64,000 bases of DNA from the NCBI RefSeq assembly GCF_002797315.1, contig NZ_KZ454936.1, positions 2,179,645-2,243,644 on the forward strand, read 5' to 3'. This document shows positions 35,424 to 43,688 of the stretch, piece by piece. Made by a program: the position numbers and the translations under genes. The DNA is from Bacillus sp. FJAT-44742. GTDB lineage: Bacteria; Bacillota; Bacilli; Bacillales; Marinococcaceae. The stretch's first letter is position 1. Every line of letters begins with the position of its first letter. The notes below the pieces were generated by a model. That model was given only the letters and a program-made list of their open reading frames with translations, was not told the DNA's origin and made no database searches.

Positions 35424-35505
35424 CTGTTCCGAAAGCTATATAAAAGGGAGTTATTTCTTTATTAGGGTAAGGTTCTTAACGAACCTTACCTTGCTTTCGG
35501 AACAG
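35424..35505. repeat. Nested inverted repeats between gucD and tctB
   Basis: A perfect 13-bp outer pair (CTGTTCCGAAAGC 35424-35436, GCTTTCGGAACAG 35493-35505) encloses a hairpin GGTAAGGTTC-N4-GAACCTTACC (35466-35489). The inner hairpin may end gucD transcription; the outer pair is unexplained. Confidence 0.6.
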
Positions 35506-35517
35506 AGCCACACTCAT

Positions 35518-36972
35518 TTACTTTACAAACACCGTTTTTATTGAAGTAAAGAATTCAATGGCAGCTTCTCCTTGTTCTCTTGAATGAGAGCTTGAACGCT
35601 TCATCCCGCCAAAAGGAGCTTGGAGTTCAACGCCGGCACTCTCAGCATTAACCCTTACCAATCCTGCTTCCATGTCATCAATAAAGGATAAAAAGTTTTG
35701 AATATTAGTAGTGAAAATGGAAGCACTAAGTCCAAATTCTACATCGTTTGCCACTTCAATGGCTTCTTCAATGGTTTCTACTTTCATCAGGGCGAGGACC
35801 GGCCCAAAGATTTCCTCTTGGGCAATCGCCATCTCTGACGTAACATTTTCAAAGACTGCTGGCGTAATAAAGTACCCTTTTTCTTCTTTCACAGGCTCTC
35901 CACCGTATAACAAGACGGCACCTTCTTCTTTTCCTTTATCTATATAACTAGATACGGTGTTGAATTGACTTTCGCTGGCACAAGGACCCATCCAGCTGTC
36001 TTCTTTTAGCCCGTCGCCTACCTTAATTTGTTTTACTTTTTCCAGGAGCTTTTCTTTAAACTCATCGTAAATACTGCTCTGTACAATAACCCTGCTTGTT
36101 GCCGTACATTTTTGTCCGGTTGATTTCAACCCTCCACTGATCGTAGCATCGACAGCCAAGTCAAGGTCCGCATCTGCTGCGACAATAACTGGATTTTTTC
36201 CGCCCATTTCCAGCTGATACTTTGCTCCTCTTGCCAATGCTCCTTGACCAATTCTCCGTCCTACATTTTCTGAGCCTGTAAAAGTAATTCCATCCACTTT
36301 TGGGTGGTCAACTAATCCTTGGCCAATCGTTGAACCAGAGCCGGTAATGAAGTTCACTACCCCTTGAGGCAAATTAGCTTCAGCCATGCATTCCATAACT
36401 TTTGCGGCCGTAATCGCTGCCTCTTGTGCCGGTTTAAATACAACAGTATTTCCATAAACCAAGGCAGGTGCCATTTTCCAAATAGGGATCGCTACCGGAA
36501 AGTTCCATGGTGTAATGACGCCCACTACGCCCAATGGGGATCGTTTTGTAAACATTAAAGCATCCTTGTCAGTGGAAGGAATGACATCTCCTGTTTTTCT
36601 CATTCCTTCTCCGGCATAATACCTGAGGATAGCTACTCCCCGCATGGTTTCCCCTTTTGCTTCAGGAAACGTCTTTCCCATTTCTCGTGTCATTGTTTCT
36701 GCGATTTCATCAACTCTTGTCTCTAGAATATCTGCAATTTTAAACAGGTAGTTTCCTCTTTCAGGGGCTGCTAGTTTTCTCCAAGCTGTTTTGGCATGAT
36801 CAGCGGCTTCAATGGCTTGATTTAAGTCTTCTTTAGTGGAGAGCTGGTAATTTCCTACTACTTCGTCAGGGTTGGTAGGATTAATGCTTCCTTGACTTTT
36901 TTCAGAGGATGATGCTTGCCATTCACCATTAATAAAGTTCAAATAAGTTTGATTTTGGGTTGCTGTGCTCAT
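35518..36972 (-). CDS. gucD: 2-oxoglutarate semialdehyde dehydrogenase
   Basis: Oxidises the KdgD product to 2-oxoglutarate with NAD(P)+. 484 residues: [16 protein letters not shown], the general-base Glu in LEMGGKNP, the catalytic Cys in [11 protein letters not shown] and [13 protein letters not shown]. It matches the YcbD/GucD enzyme of the Bacillus glucarate route. It lies 18 bases after kdgD2 and is co-transcribed with it. Confidence 0.9.
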   Translation of the reverse strand: MSTATQNQTYLNFINGEWQASSSEKSQGSINPTNPDEVVGNYQLSTKEDLNQAIEAADHAKTAWRKLAAPERGNYLFKIADILETRVDEIAETMTREMGKTFPEAKGETMRGVAILRYYAGEGMRKTGDVIPSTDKDALMFTKRSPLGVVGVITPWNFPVAIPIWKMAPALVYGNTVVFKPAQEAAITAAKVMECMAEANLPQGVVNFITGSGSTIGQGLVDHPKVDGITFTGSENVGRRIGQGALARGAKYQLEMGGKNPVIVAADADLDLAVDATISGGLKSTGQKCTATSRVIVQSSIYDEFKEKLLEKVKQIKVGDGLKEDSWMGPCASESQFNTVSSYIDKGKEEGAVLLYGGEPVKEEKGYFITPAVFENVTSEMAIAQEEIFGPVLALMKVETIEEAIEVANDVEFGLSASIFTTNIQNFLSFIDDMEAGLVRVNAESAGVELQAPFGGMKRSSSHSREQGEAAIEFFTSIKTVFVK

Positions 36973-36990
36973 GAATTAGCCTCCTAGTTA

Positions 36991-37923
36991 TTAATTGCTT
37001 TGATACTCGCTTGCCGGGTACTTCTCTAGTGCTTTATTAATAATTTTCTCTAATTGCTGGTAATGTTCTTTTTCTACGGGAATCACTGGTGGTCTGACAC
37101 TTTGTCCTACTGGCAGGCCAACAATCTCCATCCCTGCTTTGATCAAGGATACGGCATATCCTTTCTTTTGCTTTCGAATCTCATTAATTGGGAGAATGAC
37201 TTCTTTGTACAAAGCGTTAACCTGTTCTGTATCTCCCTTTACTAAGGAATCAAAGTACAAGCGCGAGATGTGCGGGATGTAGTTTGAAATTGCAGATGAA
37301 TAGGTATCAAACCCTAAAGGATAGTAAGCCGGCATCGTCACTTCGGCGAGCGGCATACCATTCATCCATTCAAGACGCTCCCCTAAGTGCTGAGTCAACT
37401 GAACATTTAATTCCATATTGCCAAGTCCATCCTTCAGACCAACGAGCTGTGGAAGTTCCGCTAGCTTTGTAACCGTATCCAAATTTGCTACTGCGTTATC
37501 TCTTTGGTACATGATGGCACTGAGGCTTGTACTTTTAATAATAGTTTCATAATATTGATAAATGCCTTCCTGCTCGCCATGAATTAAGTACGGAGGAAGG
37601 ATTAAGTATCCGTCGGCTCCCAATTCTTCTGAAACTTTTGCTTGATGGAGAGCAGTCTGTATATTTCCACCTACTCCTGTGTAGACTGGAACCTTTCCAC
37701 CAGTAGTCTCTACTGCTGTCTTAACCATGTTATGGTATTCTTCATCCGTTAACGATTGAAACTCTCCAGCTCCACACGCGACAAAGATAGCCGCTAACTT
37801 TTCCTCGATCAAAAATTCAATGTTCCGTTCTAACGCAGAGTAATCGACCTTCCCGTTATCGTCAAACGGCGCTACTGGGAAACCTAGAATCCCTTTTGGA
37901 AACTTACTGTTTTTTTCTGCCAT
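36991..37923 (-). CDS. kdgD: 5-dehydro-4-deoxyglucarate dehydratase, copy 2
   Basis: 310 residues from the ATG at 37923 (AGAGGTGG five bases upstream). Same catalytic residues as copy 1 (IMYQRD, LVGLKDGLGN). The first 105 residues differ from copy 1 at roughly a quarter of positions, but the rest at under a tenth, which suggests gene conversion. A GntR-type operator lies upstream, so the two copies appear to answer to different regulators. Confidence 0.92.
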   Translation of the reverse strand: MAEKNSKFPKGILGFPVAPFDDNGKVDYSALERNIEFLIEEKLAAIFVACGAGEFQSLTDEEYHNMVKTAVETTGGKVPVYTGVGGNIQTALHQAKVSEELGADGYLILPPYLIHGEQEGIYQYYETIIKSTSLSAIMYQRDNAVANLDTVTKLAELPQLVGLKDGLGNMELNVQLTQHLGERLEWMNGMPLAEVTMPAYYPLGFDTYSSAISNYIPHISRLYFDSLVKGDTEQVNALYKEVILPINEIRKQKKGYAVSLIKAGMEIVGLPVGQSVRPPVIPVEKEHYQQLEKIINKALEKYPASEYQSN

Positions 37924-38006
37924 TTCATCCACCTCTTTATTTGAAGTAAAACTACTATTCTAAGCAAAACACCATTAGTATGATTGTTTATTTGTTATTA
38001 ATTTTT

Positions 38007-38019
38007 ATTGTAAGACAAT
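38007..38019. promoter_or_regulatory. GntR (FadR-type) operator before kdgD2-gucD
   Basis: ATTGTAAGACAAT, a 5-3-5 dyad fitting the FadR-subfamily pattern TNGTNNNACNA. An identical core occurs before the gntR gene. Confidence 0.75.
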
Positions 38020-38077
38020 TTAAAACATAAGTCAATCGAATTTTTAGAAGATTATAACCTTTCAAACAAGTTGGTGC

Positions 38078-39409
38078 TTAACGAACTAAACAAGGCTGTT
38101 TGCTATTGAACTCCCATCCTGGAATGAGATATTGCATAGCTTTAGAATCATCTCTTACTCCTAATCCCTTCTCATTATACAACCGATTTGCTTTTTCAAT
38201 TTCCTCACGATTGATCTCTACTCCTAGTCCTGGTGCAGTCGGTACTTCGACTTTTCCATCAACAATTTGGAGGGGGTTACTAGTCAAATGTTGCCCATCC
38301 TGCCATATCCAGTGAGTATCAATGGCCGTAATCTCCCCCGGAGCTGCTGCCGCAACATGGGTAAACATAGCTAACGAGATATCAAAATGATTATTAGAGT
38401 GCGAACCCCATGTCAGTCCCCATTCATGACACATTTGCGCTACTCTTACCGAACCACGCATGGTCCAAAAGTGTGGATCTGCGAGTGGAATGTCAACCGA
38501 TTGCAGTTTTACCGCATGTCCCATCTCTCGCCAATCAGTTGCAATCATATTTGTCGCTGTTTTTAACCCTGTTGCCTGTCTGAATTCCGCCATGACTTCT
38601 CTGGCTGAAAAGCCATTTTCTGCTCCGCATGGGTCCTCAGCGTAAGCTAATACATGATGTTTATCTTTGCATAATCTAATAGCGTCTTTAAGTTTCCAGC
38701 CTCCATTAGGATCTAGTGTAATTCTAGCCTCAGGAAACCGTTCGGACAGCGCTGTCACTGCTTCTATTTCTTCTTCCCCTTGTAAAACGCCGCCTTTAAG
38801 CTTGAAATCTTTAAAACCATAGCGTTTATAAGCTGCTTCAGCTAAACGTACAATCGCTTCTGGAGTAAGCGCTTCCTCATGACGTAATCTTAACCATTCG
38901 TCAGTTTCATTTTCTCCGCTTAAGTACGGTAAATTGGTTTTGTTTTTATCACCAATATAAAAGAGATAACCTAGCATTTCTACTTCATTTCTTTGTTGTC
39001 CATCTCCTAAAAGAGCTGCCACTGGGACATTTAAATGTTTACCTAATAAATCTAGTAATGAAGCCTCTAAAGCTGTAATCGTGTGGACAGTTACTCGTAA
39101 GTCAAATGTCTGGTTTCCTCTTCCCCCTGCATCTCTTTCTATGAATTCATTTCTGACCGCATTTAGAATATTGTTATACTCACCTATTGATTTGCCAATA
39201 ACAAGGTCTCTTGATTCTTCCAGAGTCCGTTTGATTTTTTCCCCGCCTGGTACTTCCCCCACCCCGGTTTGGCCGGAACTATCCGTTAAAATAATCAGAT
39301 TTCGAGTAAAATACGGGGCATGCGCTCCGCTTAAATTTAGAAGCATGCTGTCATACCCGGCAACGGGGATGACTTCCATTTCTGTTACTGTTGGAGTTTG
39401 TCCATACAT
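38078..39409 (-). CDS. gudD: Glucarate dehydratase (enolase superfamily)
   Basis: Dehydrates D-glucarate to 5-dehydro-4-deoxyglucarate. 443 residues, usual for GudD. N-terminal capping domain, then the barrel with the KxK motif in FKLKGG, metal ligands in [15 protein letters not shown] and TNMIATD, and the His-Asp dyad in GSHSNNHFD. It follows gntR on the same strand; the gntR terminator lies between. No separate promoter was identified. Confidence 0.93.
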   Translation of the reverse strand: MYGQTPTVTEMEVIPVAGYDSMLLNLSGAHAPYFTRNLIILTDSSGQTGVGEVPGGEKIKRTLEESRDLVIGKSIGEYNNILNAVRNEFIERDAGGRGNQTFDLRVTVHTITALEASLLDLLGKHLNVPVAALLGDGQQRNEVEMLGYLFYIGDKNKTNLPYLSGENETDEWLRLRHEEALTPEAIVRLAEAAYKRYGFKDFKLKGGVLQGEEEIEAVTALSERFPEARITLDPNGGWKLKDAIRLCKDKHHVLAYAEDPCGAENGFSAREVMAEFRQATGLKTATNMIATDWREMGHAVKLQSVDIPLADPHFWTMRGSVRVAQMCHEWGLTWGSHSNNHFDISLAMFTHVAAAAPGEITAIDTHWIWQDGQHLTSNPLQIVDGKVEVPTAPGLGVEINREEIEKANRLYNEKGLGVRDDSKAMQYLIPGWEFNSKQPCLVR

Positions 39410-39462
39410 AAAAATAGCACCACCTTTATAAAATTTAAAAGATACTGAATTATTTAATAAAA

Positions 39463-39500
39463 ATTCACCCCGCTTTCTCTATTACGAGAAGCGGGTGAAT
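39463..39500 (-). terminator. Terminator of gntR
   Basis: ATTCACCC-GCTT-CTC / GAG-AAGCGGGTGAAT stem, followed on the minus strand by TTTTTAT. Read-through could feed gudD. Confidence 0.8.
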
Positions 39501-39501
39501 A

Positions 39502-40215
39502 TTACTCTTCTTCTGAGCTTGCCTCTTCTGTTGCATATGCTCTCTTACGTACATGATTTAAATGTTTATACATACATTTATAAGCCTCAAAGGGATCTCT
39601 TTTTTGTAAAGCCTCAAAAATATCAATATGCTGTTGAAGAGTGCCTGAAGGATCTCGGTGTTCATTGGAAATTTGATCCCACGTTTTATCGAAAAGATTT
39701 AACAAAGATTCGACAATTGCTTCTAGTAGCGGATTGCTGGCACTGTGGGCGATGATTGCGTGAAATTCCCTGTCATATGCCCTGTAATCTTCAGGACAAT
39801 TGGTCATGAGTGATATCGTATGCTCTAATTTTTTTAAAGAATCGTCTGTTATATTTTCTGCCGCTAAAGTTACTAAACCTAATTCAAGAGAAATCCTGGT
39901 TTCCATTAATGATTTCAAATTCCCTGCAGAAAGTGCAAGCATCATAGTAAACGGTTTACTGCCTATTTTTTGTGAAAAAAAGGTCCCGTTACGGGTTTCT
40001 CTTTTTACAACACCAATTGCTTCTAAAGAAGTGAGTGCTTCTCTCATAACAGGTCTGCTTACATTGAACCTGTTCATTAAATCCATTTCAGAAGGTAAGC
40101 GGTCTCCTGGCTTTAATTGTCCGCTTGTCAAAAGGCCAATAATTTCATCTATAACCTGTTTAGATAGTGTTTTTCTATCTATAGATTTAATTTCAACTTC
40201 CTTCAAATTAACCAA
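39502..40215 (-). CDS. FadR-type GntR regulator of the glucarate genes
   Basis: 237 residues: winged helix-turn-helix (about 12-75, LKPGDRLPSEMDLMNRFNVSRPVMREALTSLEAIGVVKRETRNGTFF) and a C-terminal FCD ligand domain with metal-site residues (DREFHAIIAHSASN). It is comparable in position and type to YcbG of the B. subtilis glucarate cluster. Matching operators before this gene and before kdgD2 support autoregulation and repression relieved by a sugar acid. Confidence 0.88.
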   Translation of the reverse strand: MVNLKEVEIKSIDRKTLSKQVIDEIIGLLTSGQLKPGDRLPSEMDLMNRFNVSRPVMREALTSLEAIGVVKRETRNGTFFSQKIGSKPFTMMLALSAGNLKSLMETRISLELGLVTLAAENITDDSLKKLEHTISLMTNCPEDYRAYDREFHAIIAHSASNPLLEAIVESLLNLFDKTWDQISNEHRDPSGTLQQHIDIFEALQKRDPFEAYKCMYKHLNHVRKRAYATEEASSEEE

Positions 40216-40298
40216 CTCCTTTCATTAATAGAATACCACCTCTCTTTAATAAAAAGATTGGTCTTTCATCGTTAGTTAATCTTATCTTGTTTGTTTAA

Positions 40299-40309
40299 TT
40301 GTAAGACAA
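40299..40309. promoter_or_regulatory. GntR operator before gntR
   Basis: TTGTAAGACAA within AATTGTAAGACAATTT, the same core as at 38008-38018; about 84 bases before the gntR start. Confidence 0.75.
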
Positions 40310-40510
40310 TTTGTATTTGATGTCAATTATTATCATGGATAAATATTGTATAGGTGACTTAATAATTTTAACTGACTTCTATAGGCTTCTAGTATTGCAC
40401 TACCTGCTATGTTTCAGTTACTCCCAAAACAGGTTTAAATACATATAGTTAGAGCTCATTAATAACTAATACGCTGCATAAAACTACTAATACTTGATTT
40501 TTGAACGCTA

Positions 40511-40541
40511 AAAAAGACGCCCTATGATTAAGGGCGCTTCC
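40511..40541 (-). terminator. Terminator after the DUF4352-like remnant
   Basis: CGCCCT / AGGGCG stem with TTTTTT on the minus strand. Confidence 0.75.
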
Positions 40542-40555
40542 TTATATATTGAATA

Positions 40556-40885
40556 TTACTTAATAAAGATTTTCTGACCGTCTATTTCAATGAACCATTC
40601 TCCCTCACTAAACTTTTCCTTTGAAACTTCAAATACAGCTACACTAGTAACCGAAATATCAGGATTTAAATCGCTAAGGACCTTAGAATCATCTACACCC
40701 GTTTCAACAGAATAATTAAATGAAGTTTCCATATCTGGACTGTACTCAGTTCCATTTTTATCGACTAGCTTAGCTGTTGGCATAGAAAATGAACCTATTG
40801 GTTCCTCGGAGATATTTCTAATTGTGTACTGAATAGCAACCAAGGTACCACCATCAGAAGCAGCTTTCCTAGTAAATTCTGCTCT
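40556..40885 (-). pseudogene. DUF4352-like domain fragment
   Basis: The open frame reads AEFTRKAASDGGTLVAIQYTIRN...KNGTEYSPDMETSFNY...VAVFEVSKEKF, the immunoglobulin-like DUF4352 domain usually found at the C-terminus of Bacillus lipoproteins. The frame is cut by TGA at 40886-40888. No signal peptide or ribosome-sited start lies upstream, so this is probably the tail of a decayed gene. An internal ATG/GTG start giving a cytosolic 95-residue domain cannot be excluded. Confidence 0.55.
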
Positions 40886-41043
40886 TCAGAGTCCATATAA
40901 TATATTGATGAATTTTTCTATTGATTCCAACAATTCATGTGTTATAGATAAATGGGAGTGGCCTGTATTATAGGTGGGGTGGGATGGGTCATTTTTCAAC
41001 GTCTAAATTAACTGGACTACATATGCAGGGTAACCAAAAAGAA

Positions 41044-41071
41044 GCACCCAAATCTTCTTTGATTCGGGTGC
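41044..41071 (-). terminator. Terminator of the YheC/D-like gene
   Basis: GCACCC-AATC / GATT-GGGTGC stem with CTTCTTTTT following on the minus strand. Confidence 0.8.
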
Positions 41072-41074
41072 CTC

Positions 41075-41824
41075 TTACGAAGCCTTTCTTTTCCTTCTTA
41101 AATAGTATCTAATTCTTCTAAGCTGTGATTTATTCTTTAGTCTCTTAAAGCCGACTAAACCAGGCCAACGATTCAGCTCAAAGATATATAAAGATCCTTT
41201 CCTGTCCACCCCAATATCTACTGCGAAAATTCGTTGACGTGGAAAATACGCTCCTAATGTATTCGCTGCTAGTAAAGAAATTCGTTTAAAGTCATTCTCA
41301 ATTGCTTGTGGCGTTTTTGTTTTTATATTTATTCTCTTTAGAGCTCTTCGTAAAGGCATGACTCTACCATTTCTGTGTCTGTTTGTAACTTTGTACCCTT
41401 TTCCAGCCTTTCTCGCTATCATTCCCGTCACTGTCCAGGGCGAGCTTACGCTTTTTCTCTGAACGATAACCCTGAAATCAACCGGTCTGCCTTTTATTCT
41501 TGCAAGTTTGATTTCTGGCTGAATATTAAATCTTCTTTTTCTCGTCTTCTTCCTCATATATTGATAGAGACTGTTTTTACTTTTGAATACCCTTCGTCTT
41601 CTGTTAATGTACAAAACATAGCTTCCGGAATTAACGTTGATAAAATAAATGCTTTGTCCTTTCTTTCCATTGTTGGGTTTCACCACAATCGATTTATATC
41701 GCTTAAGCATCTTATAAAAGTTAGATTTGCTCCATCTCACGGTACGTGGCAGATACGGCTTAAGATTATTATTTTTTCTCATTGCAGCGTGCATCTTATA
41801 TTTATTCCTGCCTTTTAAACGCAC
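41075..41824 (-). CDS. YheC/YheD-family ATP-grasp protein
   Basis: 249 residues, strikingly basic. ATP-grasp signatures: VVKPNNGKKGQSIYFI (lysine and Gly-rich loop), IQPEIKLARIKGRPVDFRVIVQR, and the metal-binding end FAVDIGVDRKGSLYIFELNRWPG. YheC/YheD proteins associate with the endospore coat; a ligase activity on an unknown carboxylate is implied by the fold. Monocistronic with its own terminator. Confidence 0.85.
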   Translation of the reverse strand: MRLKGRNKYKMHAAMRKNNNLKPYLPRTVRWSKSNFYKMLKRYKSIVVKPNNGKKGQSIYFINVNSGSYVLYINRRRRVFKSKNSLYQYMRKKTRKRRFNIQPEIKLARIKGRPVDFRVIVQRKSVSSPWTVTGMIARKAGKGYKVTNRHRNGRVMPLRRALKRINIKTKTPQAIENDFKRISLLAANTLGAYFPRQRIFAVDIGVDRKGSLYIFELNRWPGLVGFKRLKNKSQLRRIRYYLRRKRKAS

Positions 41825-41988
41825 AACGATTTATCCCTCCTTCCCTAGGTTTCAAAAACTAGTGTATGCAAGAAAAAGGAGGAAGGCAGGGTGTTTCAAG
41901 GAAGAAGTTCGTCCAATTGAAAAAATACCACCCCCTTTGAAAAGGCTGGTATTTCATCTAGTAGATTTATTGCGAAATAAAAAGTTAA

Positions 41989-42012
41989 AAAGCTGGGGAG
42001 TTCCCCAGCTTT
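41989..42012 (-). terminator. Terminator of the 69-residue hypothetical gene
   Basis: AAAGCTGGGG-AGTT-CCCCAGCTTT perfect stem followed by TTTTAACTTTTTA on the minus strand. Confidence 0.85.
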
Positions 42013-42021
42013 AGCAGCATA

Positions 42022-42231
42022 TTAATCCAGCACCACTTCGACTGCAGCCAATTCCTTTCCCGTCTTGGTTATTGTCTCGCCCTCCTCATTTTTTACGGTA
42101 ATCTCTGAATCCTTTCTTTTGATTTCCTGCAAGCTCTCAAGAAATCCCTCTTCCATCTTTAGTTTTTCAAAGCTCTTGTCGTCTTCCATATTTACATTTA
42201 ATCCATCTTTAAACTTTAATCTTAGTATCAT
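42022..42231 (-). CDS. Small hypothetical protein
   Basis: 69 residues, charged and soluble (ILRLKFKDGLNVNMEDDKSFEKLKMEEGF...), with a possible beta-rich fold. GGAGAGAGGGAAATG is a good start region. No family recognised. A GGGTCA array lies 200-300 bases upstream. Confidence 0.6.
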   Translation of the reverse strand: MILRLKFKDGLNVNMEDDKSFEKLKMEEGFLESLQEIKRKDSEITVKNEEGETITKTGKELAAVEVVLD

Positions 42232-42437
42232 TTCCCTCTCTCCTTTACTTCAATATTCTGGAAAATGTGAGGTTCATTTAACCTGTGCTTTACTAGACGA
42301 ATTCCTTATTTTCCACAAGTTTAAAAGTCCTTTTTCATATTATTTCTTCTGGAATTTCCGTTGATGCTTAGGGTGAAGAGAAATCTGATTGATTTTTTAT
42401 AGGGAGAGACTTACACGAGGGGGAAGTTTTATTAATT

Positions 42438-42527
42438 GGGTCAGTTTAGACCATATTTAGGTCAAACTAAGACATAATTGGGTCTAACTGGACCATATTT
42501 GGGTCAAAACAGATAACAATTGGGTCA
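42438..42527. repeat. Five GGGTCA motifs at exact 21-bp spacing
   Basis: GGGTCA at 42438, AGGTCA at 42459, GGGTCT at 42480, GGGTCA at 42501 and 42522. The larger unit is 42 bp (AATTGGGTC...GACCATATTT(A/G)GGTCAAA...), repeated twice plus a partial copy. Intergenic. 21 bp equals two helical turns, so all motifs face the same side of DNA. Confidence 0.8.
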
Positions 42528-42572
42528 AAATTCAACCTTACTTTAAATCTGTTTACAGCTCCTCACTCTATT

Positions 42573-42827
42573 TTATACCGAATCATTCATTTCTTTAGCC
42601 AGCCTTTGCAAATACAACTTTGTTCCCTGCCAGAAAATCGCATAGACAACAATGAAAAGCAGTAAGCCAAGGAACACAGGCAACGTACTAAATGGAAGCC
42701 AGCCAATAAAGATGGCTAAAGGAAGCCAAAGTCCAACTGAAAGCATAAAGTGAACAGTTGTTTGTTTTAACGGGCTCCAACTTTCGATTTCATAAATAAA
42801 AGAAGCACAGCCAAAGTTATCATTCAT
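42573..42827 (-). CDS. Truncated DUF3021-like membrane protein
   Basis: 84 residues from the ATG at 42827 (GGGAGGGG upstream). SFIYEIESWSPLKQTTVHFMLSVGLWLPLAIFIGWLP then a second helix corresponds to the C-terminal half of DUF3021 proteins, which normally have four helices in about 130 residues. The first two helices are missing, yet the ribosome site is intact, so it may be a short variant rather than a dead gene. Confidence 0.5.
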   Translation of the reverse strand: MNDNFGCASFIYEIESWSPLKQTTVHFMLSVGLWLPLAIFIGWLPFSTLPVFLGLLLFIVVYAIFWQGTKLYLQRLAKEMNDSV

Positions 42828-42954
42828 CTTCTCCCCTCCCTCATTATTTACTATATCAACCTGATCCTTTTTTGAATCTAAAAAGTGAACAACCTGCAGA
42901 AAATGCGTCCTAAGATGCAACAATCCTTTTACTGACTGATTGATAAAAAGAAAA

Positions 42955-42980
42955 GGCTCCCCCTAAAATAAGGAGGAACC
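42955..42980 (-). terminator. Terminator of the 43.0-kb gene
   Basis: GGTTCC-CC / GG-GGAGCC hairpin followed by TTTTCTTTTT on the minus strand. Confidence 0.6.
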
Positions 42981-42995
42981 GTTTGTGGAGTATGT

Positions 42996-43295
42996 TTAAT
43001 TTCCTGCATGTAAAAGCCAGTTGCGTAATTTTGTCTTCGGATAGTATGTAGTGCCATTAATCACGATATGCGGAAAATCTGAATGCTCCTGAATTAAATG
43101 TCTTACATCTTCTTTGGAGATACCGACAAAGTGATGGATTTGGTTTTCCTTAATTAGTTCATGTTCATCCTCATCTAAGTAATCTATGAGATCTTTGGCA
43201 TTAGGATTCTTAAAATTTTTGAGACCATCCCCAATAAAATACCCTGCTGCTGCAATTCCTATAGCCAGCCAAAACAAACTCATATCAATGTTCAT
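42996..43295 (-). CDS. Membrane-anchored small protein with helix-turn-helix-like part
   Basis: 99 residues. One N-terminal membrane helix (SLFWLAIGIAAAGYFIGDGL), then GISKEDVRHLIQEHSDFPHIVINGTTYYPKTKLRNWL, which resembles excisionase/MerR-type DNA-binding helices as seen in DNA-binding anchor proteins. The start could also be the ATG at 43283. Function unknown. Confidence 0.5.
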   Translation of the reverse strand: MNIDMSLFWLAIGIAAAGYFIGDGLKNFKNPNAKDLIDYLDEDEHELIKENQIHHFVGISKEDVRHLIQEHSDFPHIVINGTTYYPKTKLRNWLLHAGN

Positions 43296-43593
43296 TCCCC
43301 CAACATTTTTGTTTTATTTATTTCCCTGTATATTCTGTCATTTTTAGTGTATCAGATGTTTCTTCAGCAGACGTTATGATTCGGTTTTTTGGGGATGAAA
43401 ACCTCTAGAGACATGGCATCCCTCTATGTACCCTCTGTAAGAACATTAATCACCAATCCTTTTGGAGCAAACTGGAAAGAAAGATTCTTTTCATTCCGAT
43501 CGCTTTTTTTGTATAATTAAAAAGCAGGTAAAGCTTCACCTGTCCCTTTTATGAATATTTCATTAGACAGTTATGAATGACTGTATATTTTTG

Positions 43594-43620
43594 GAAGCCC
43601 ATATCATTTGGGCTTCTTTT
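43594..43620 (+). terminator. Terminator-like hairpin in the leader of the MFS gene
   Basis: GAAGCCC-N9-GGGCTTC then TTTTG, 70 bases before the MFS start. Another hairpin CAGGT/ACCTG (about 43527-43544) and an open frame from ATG 43573 (MNDCIFLEAHIIW...) overlap it. Could be an attenuator. Confidence 0.5.
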
Positions 43621-43688
43621 GTGTTCTGTGTCAAAAAAAGCAAAATAGCAAAGCTTATTATAGATATGTAGAGAGGTTTTTGATATGT

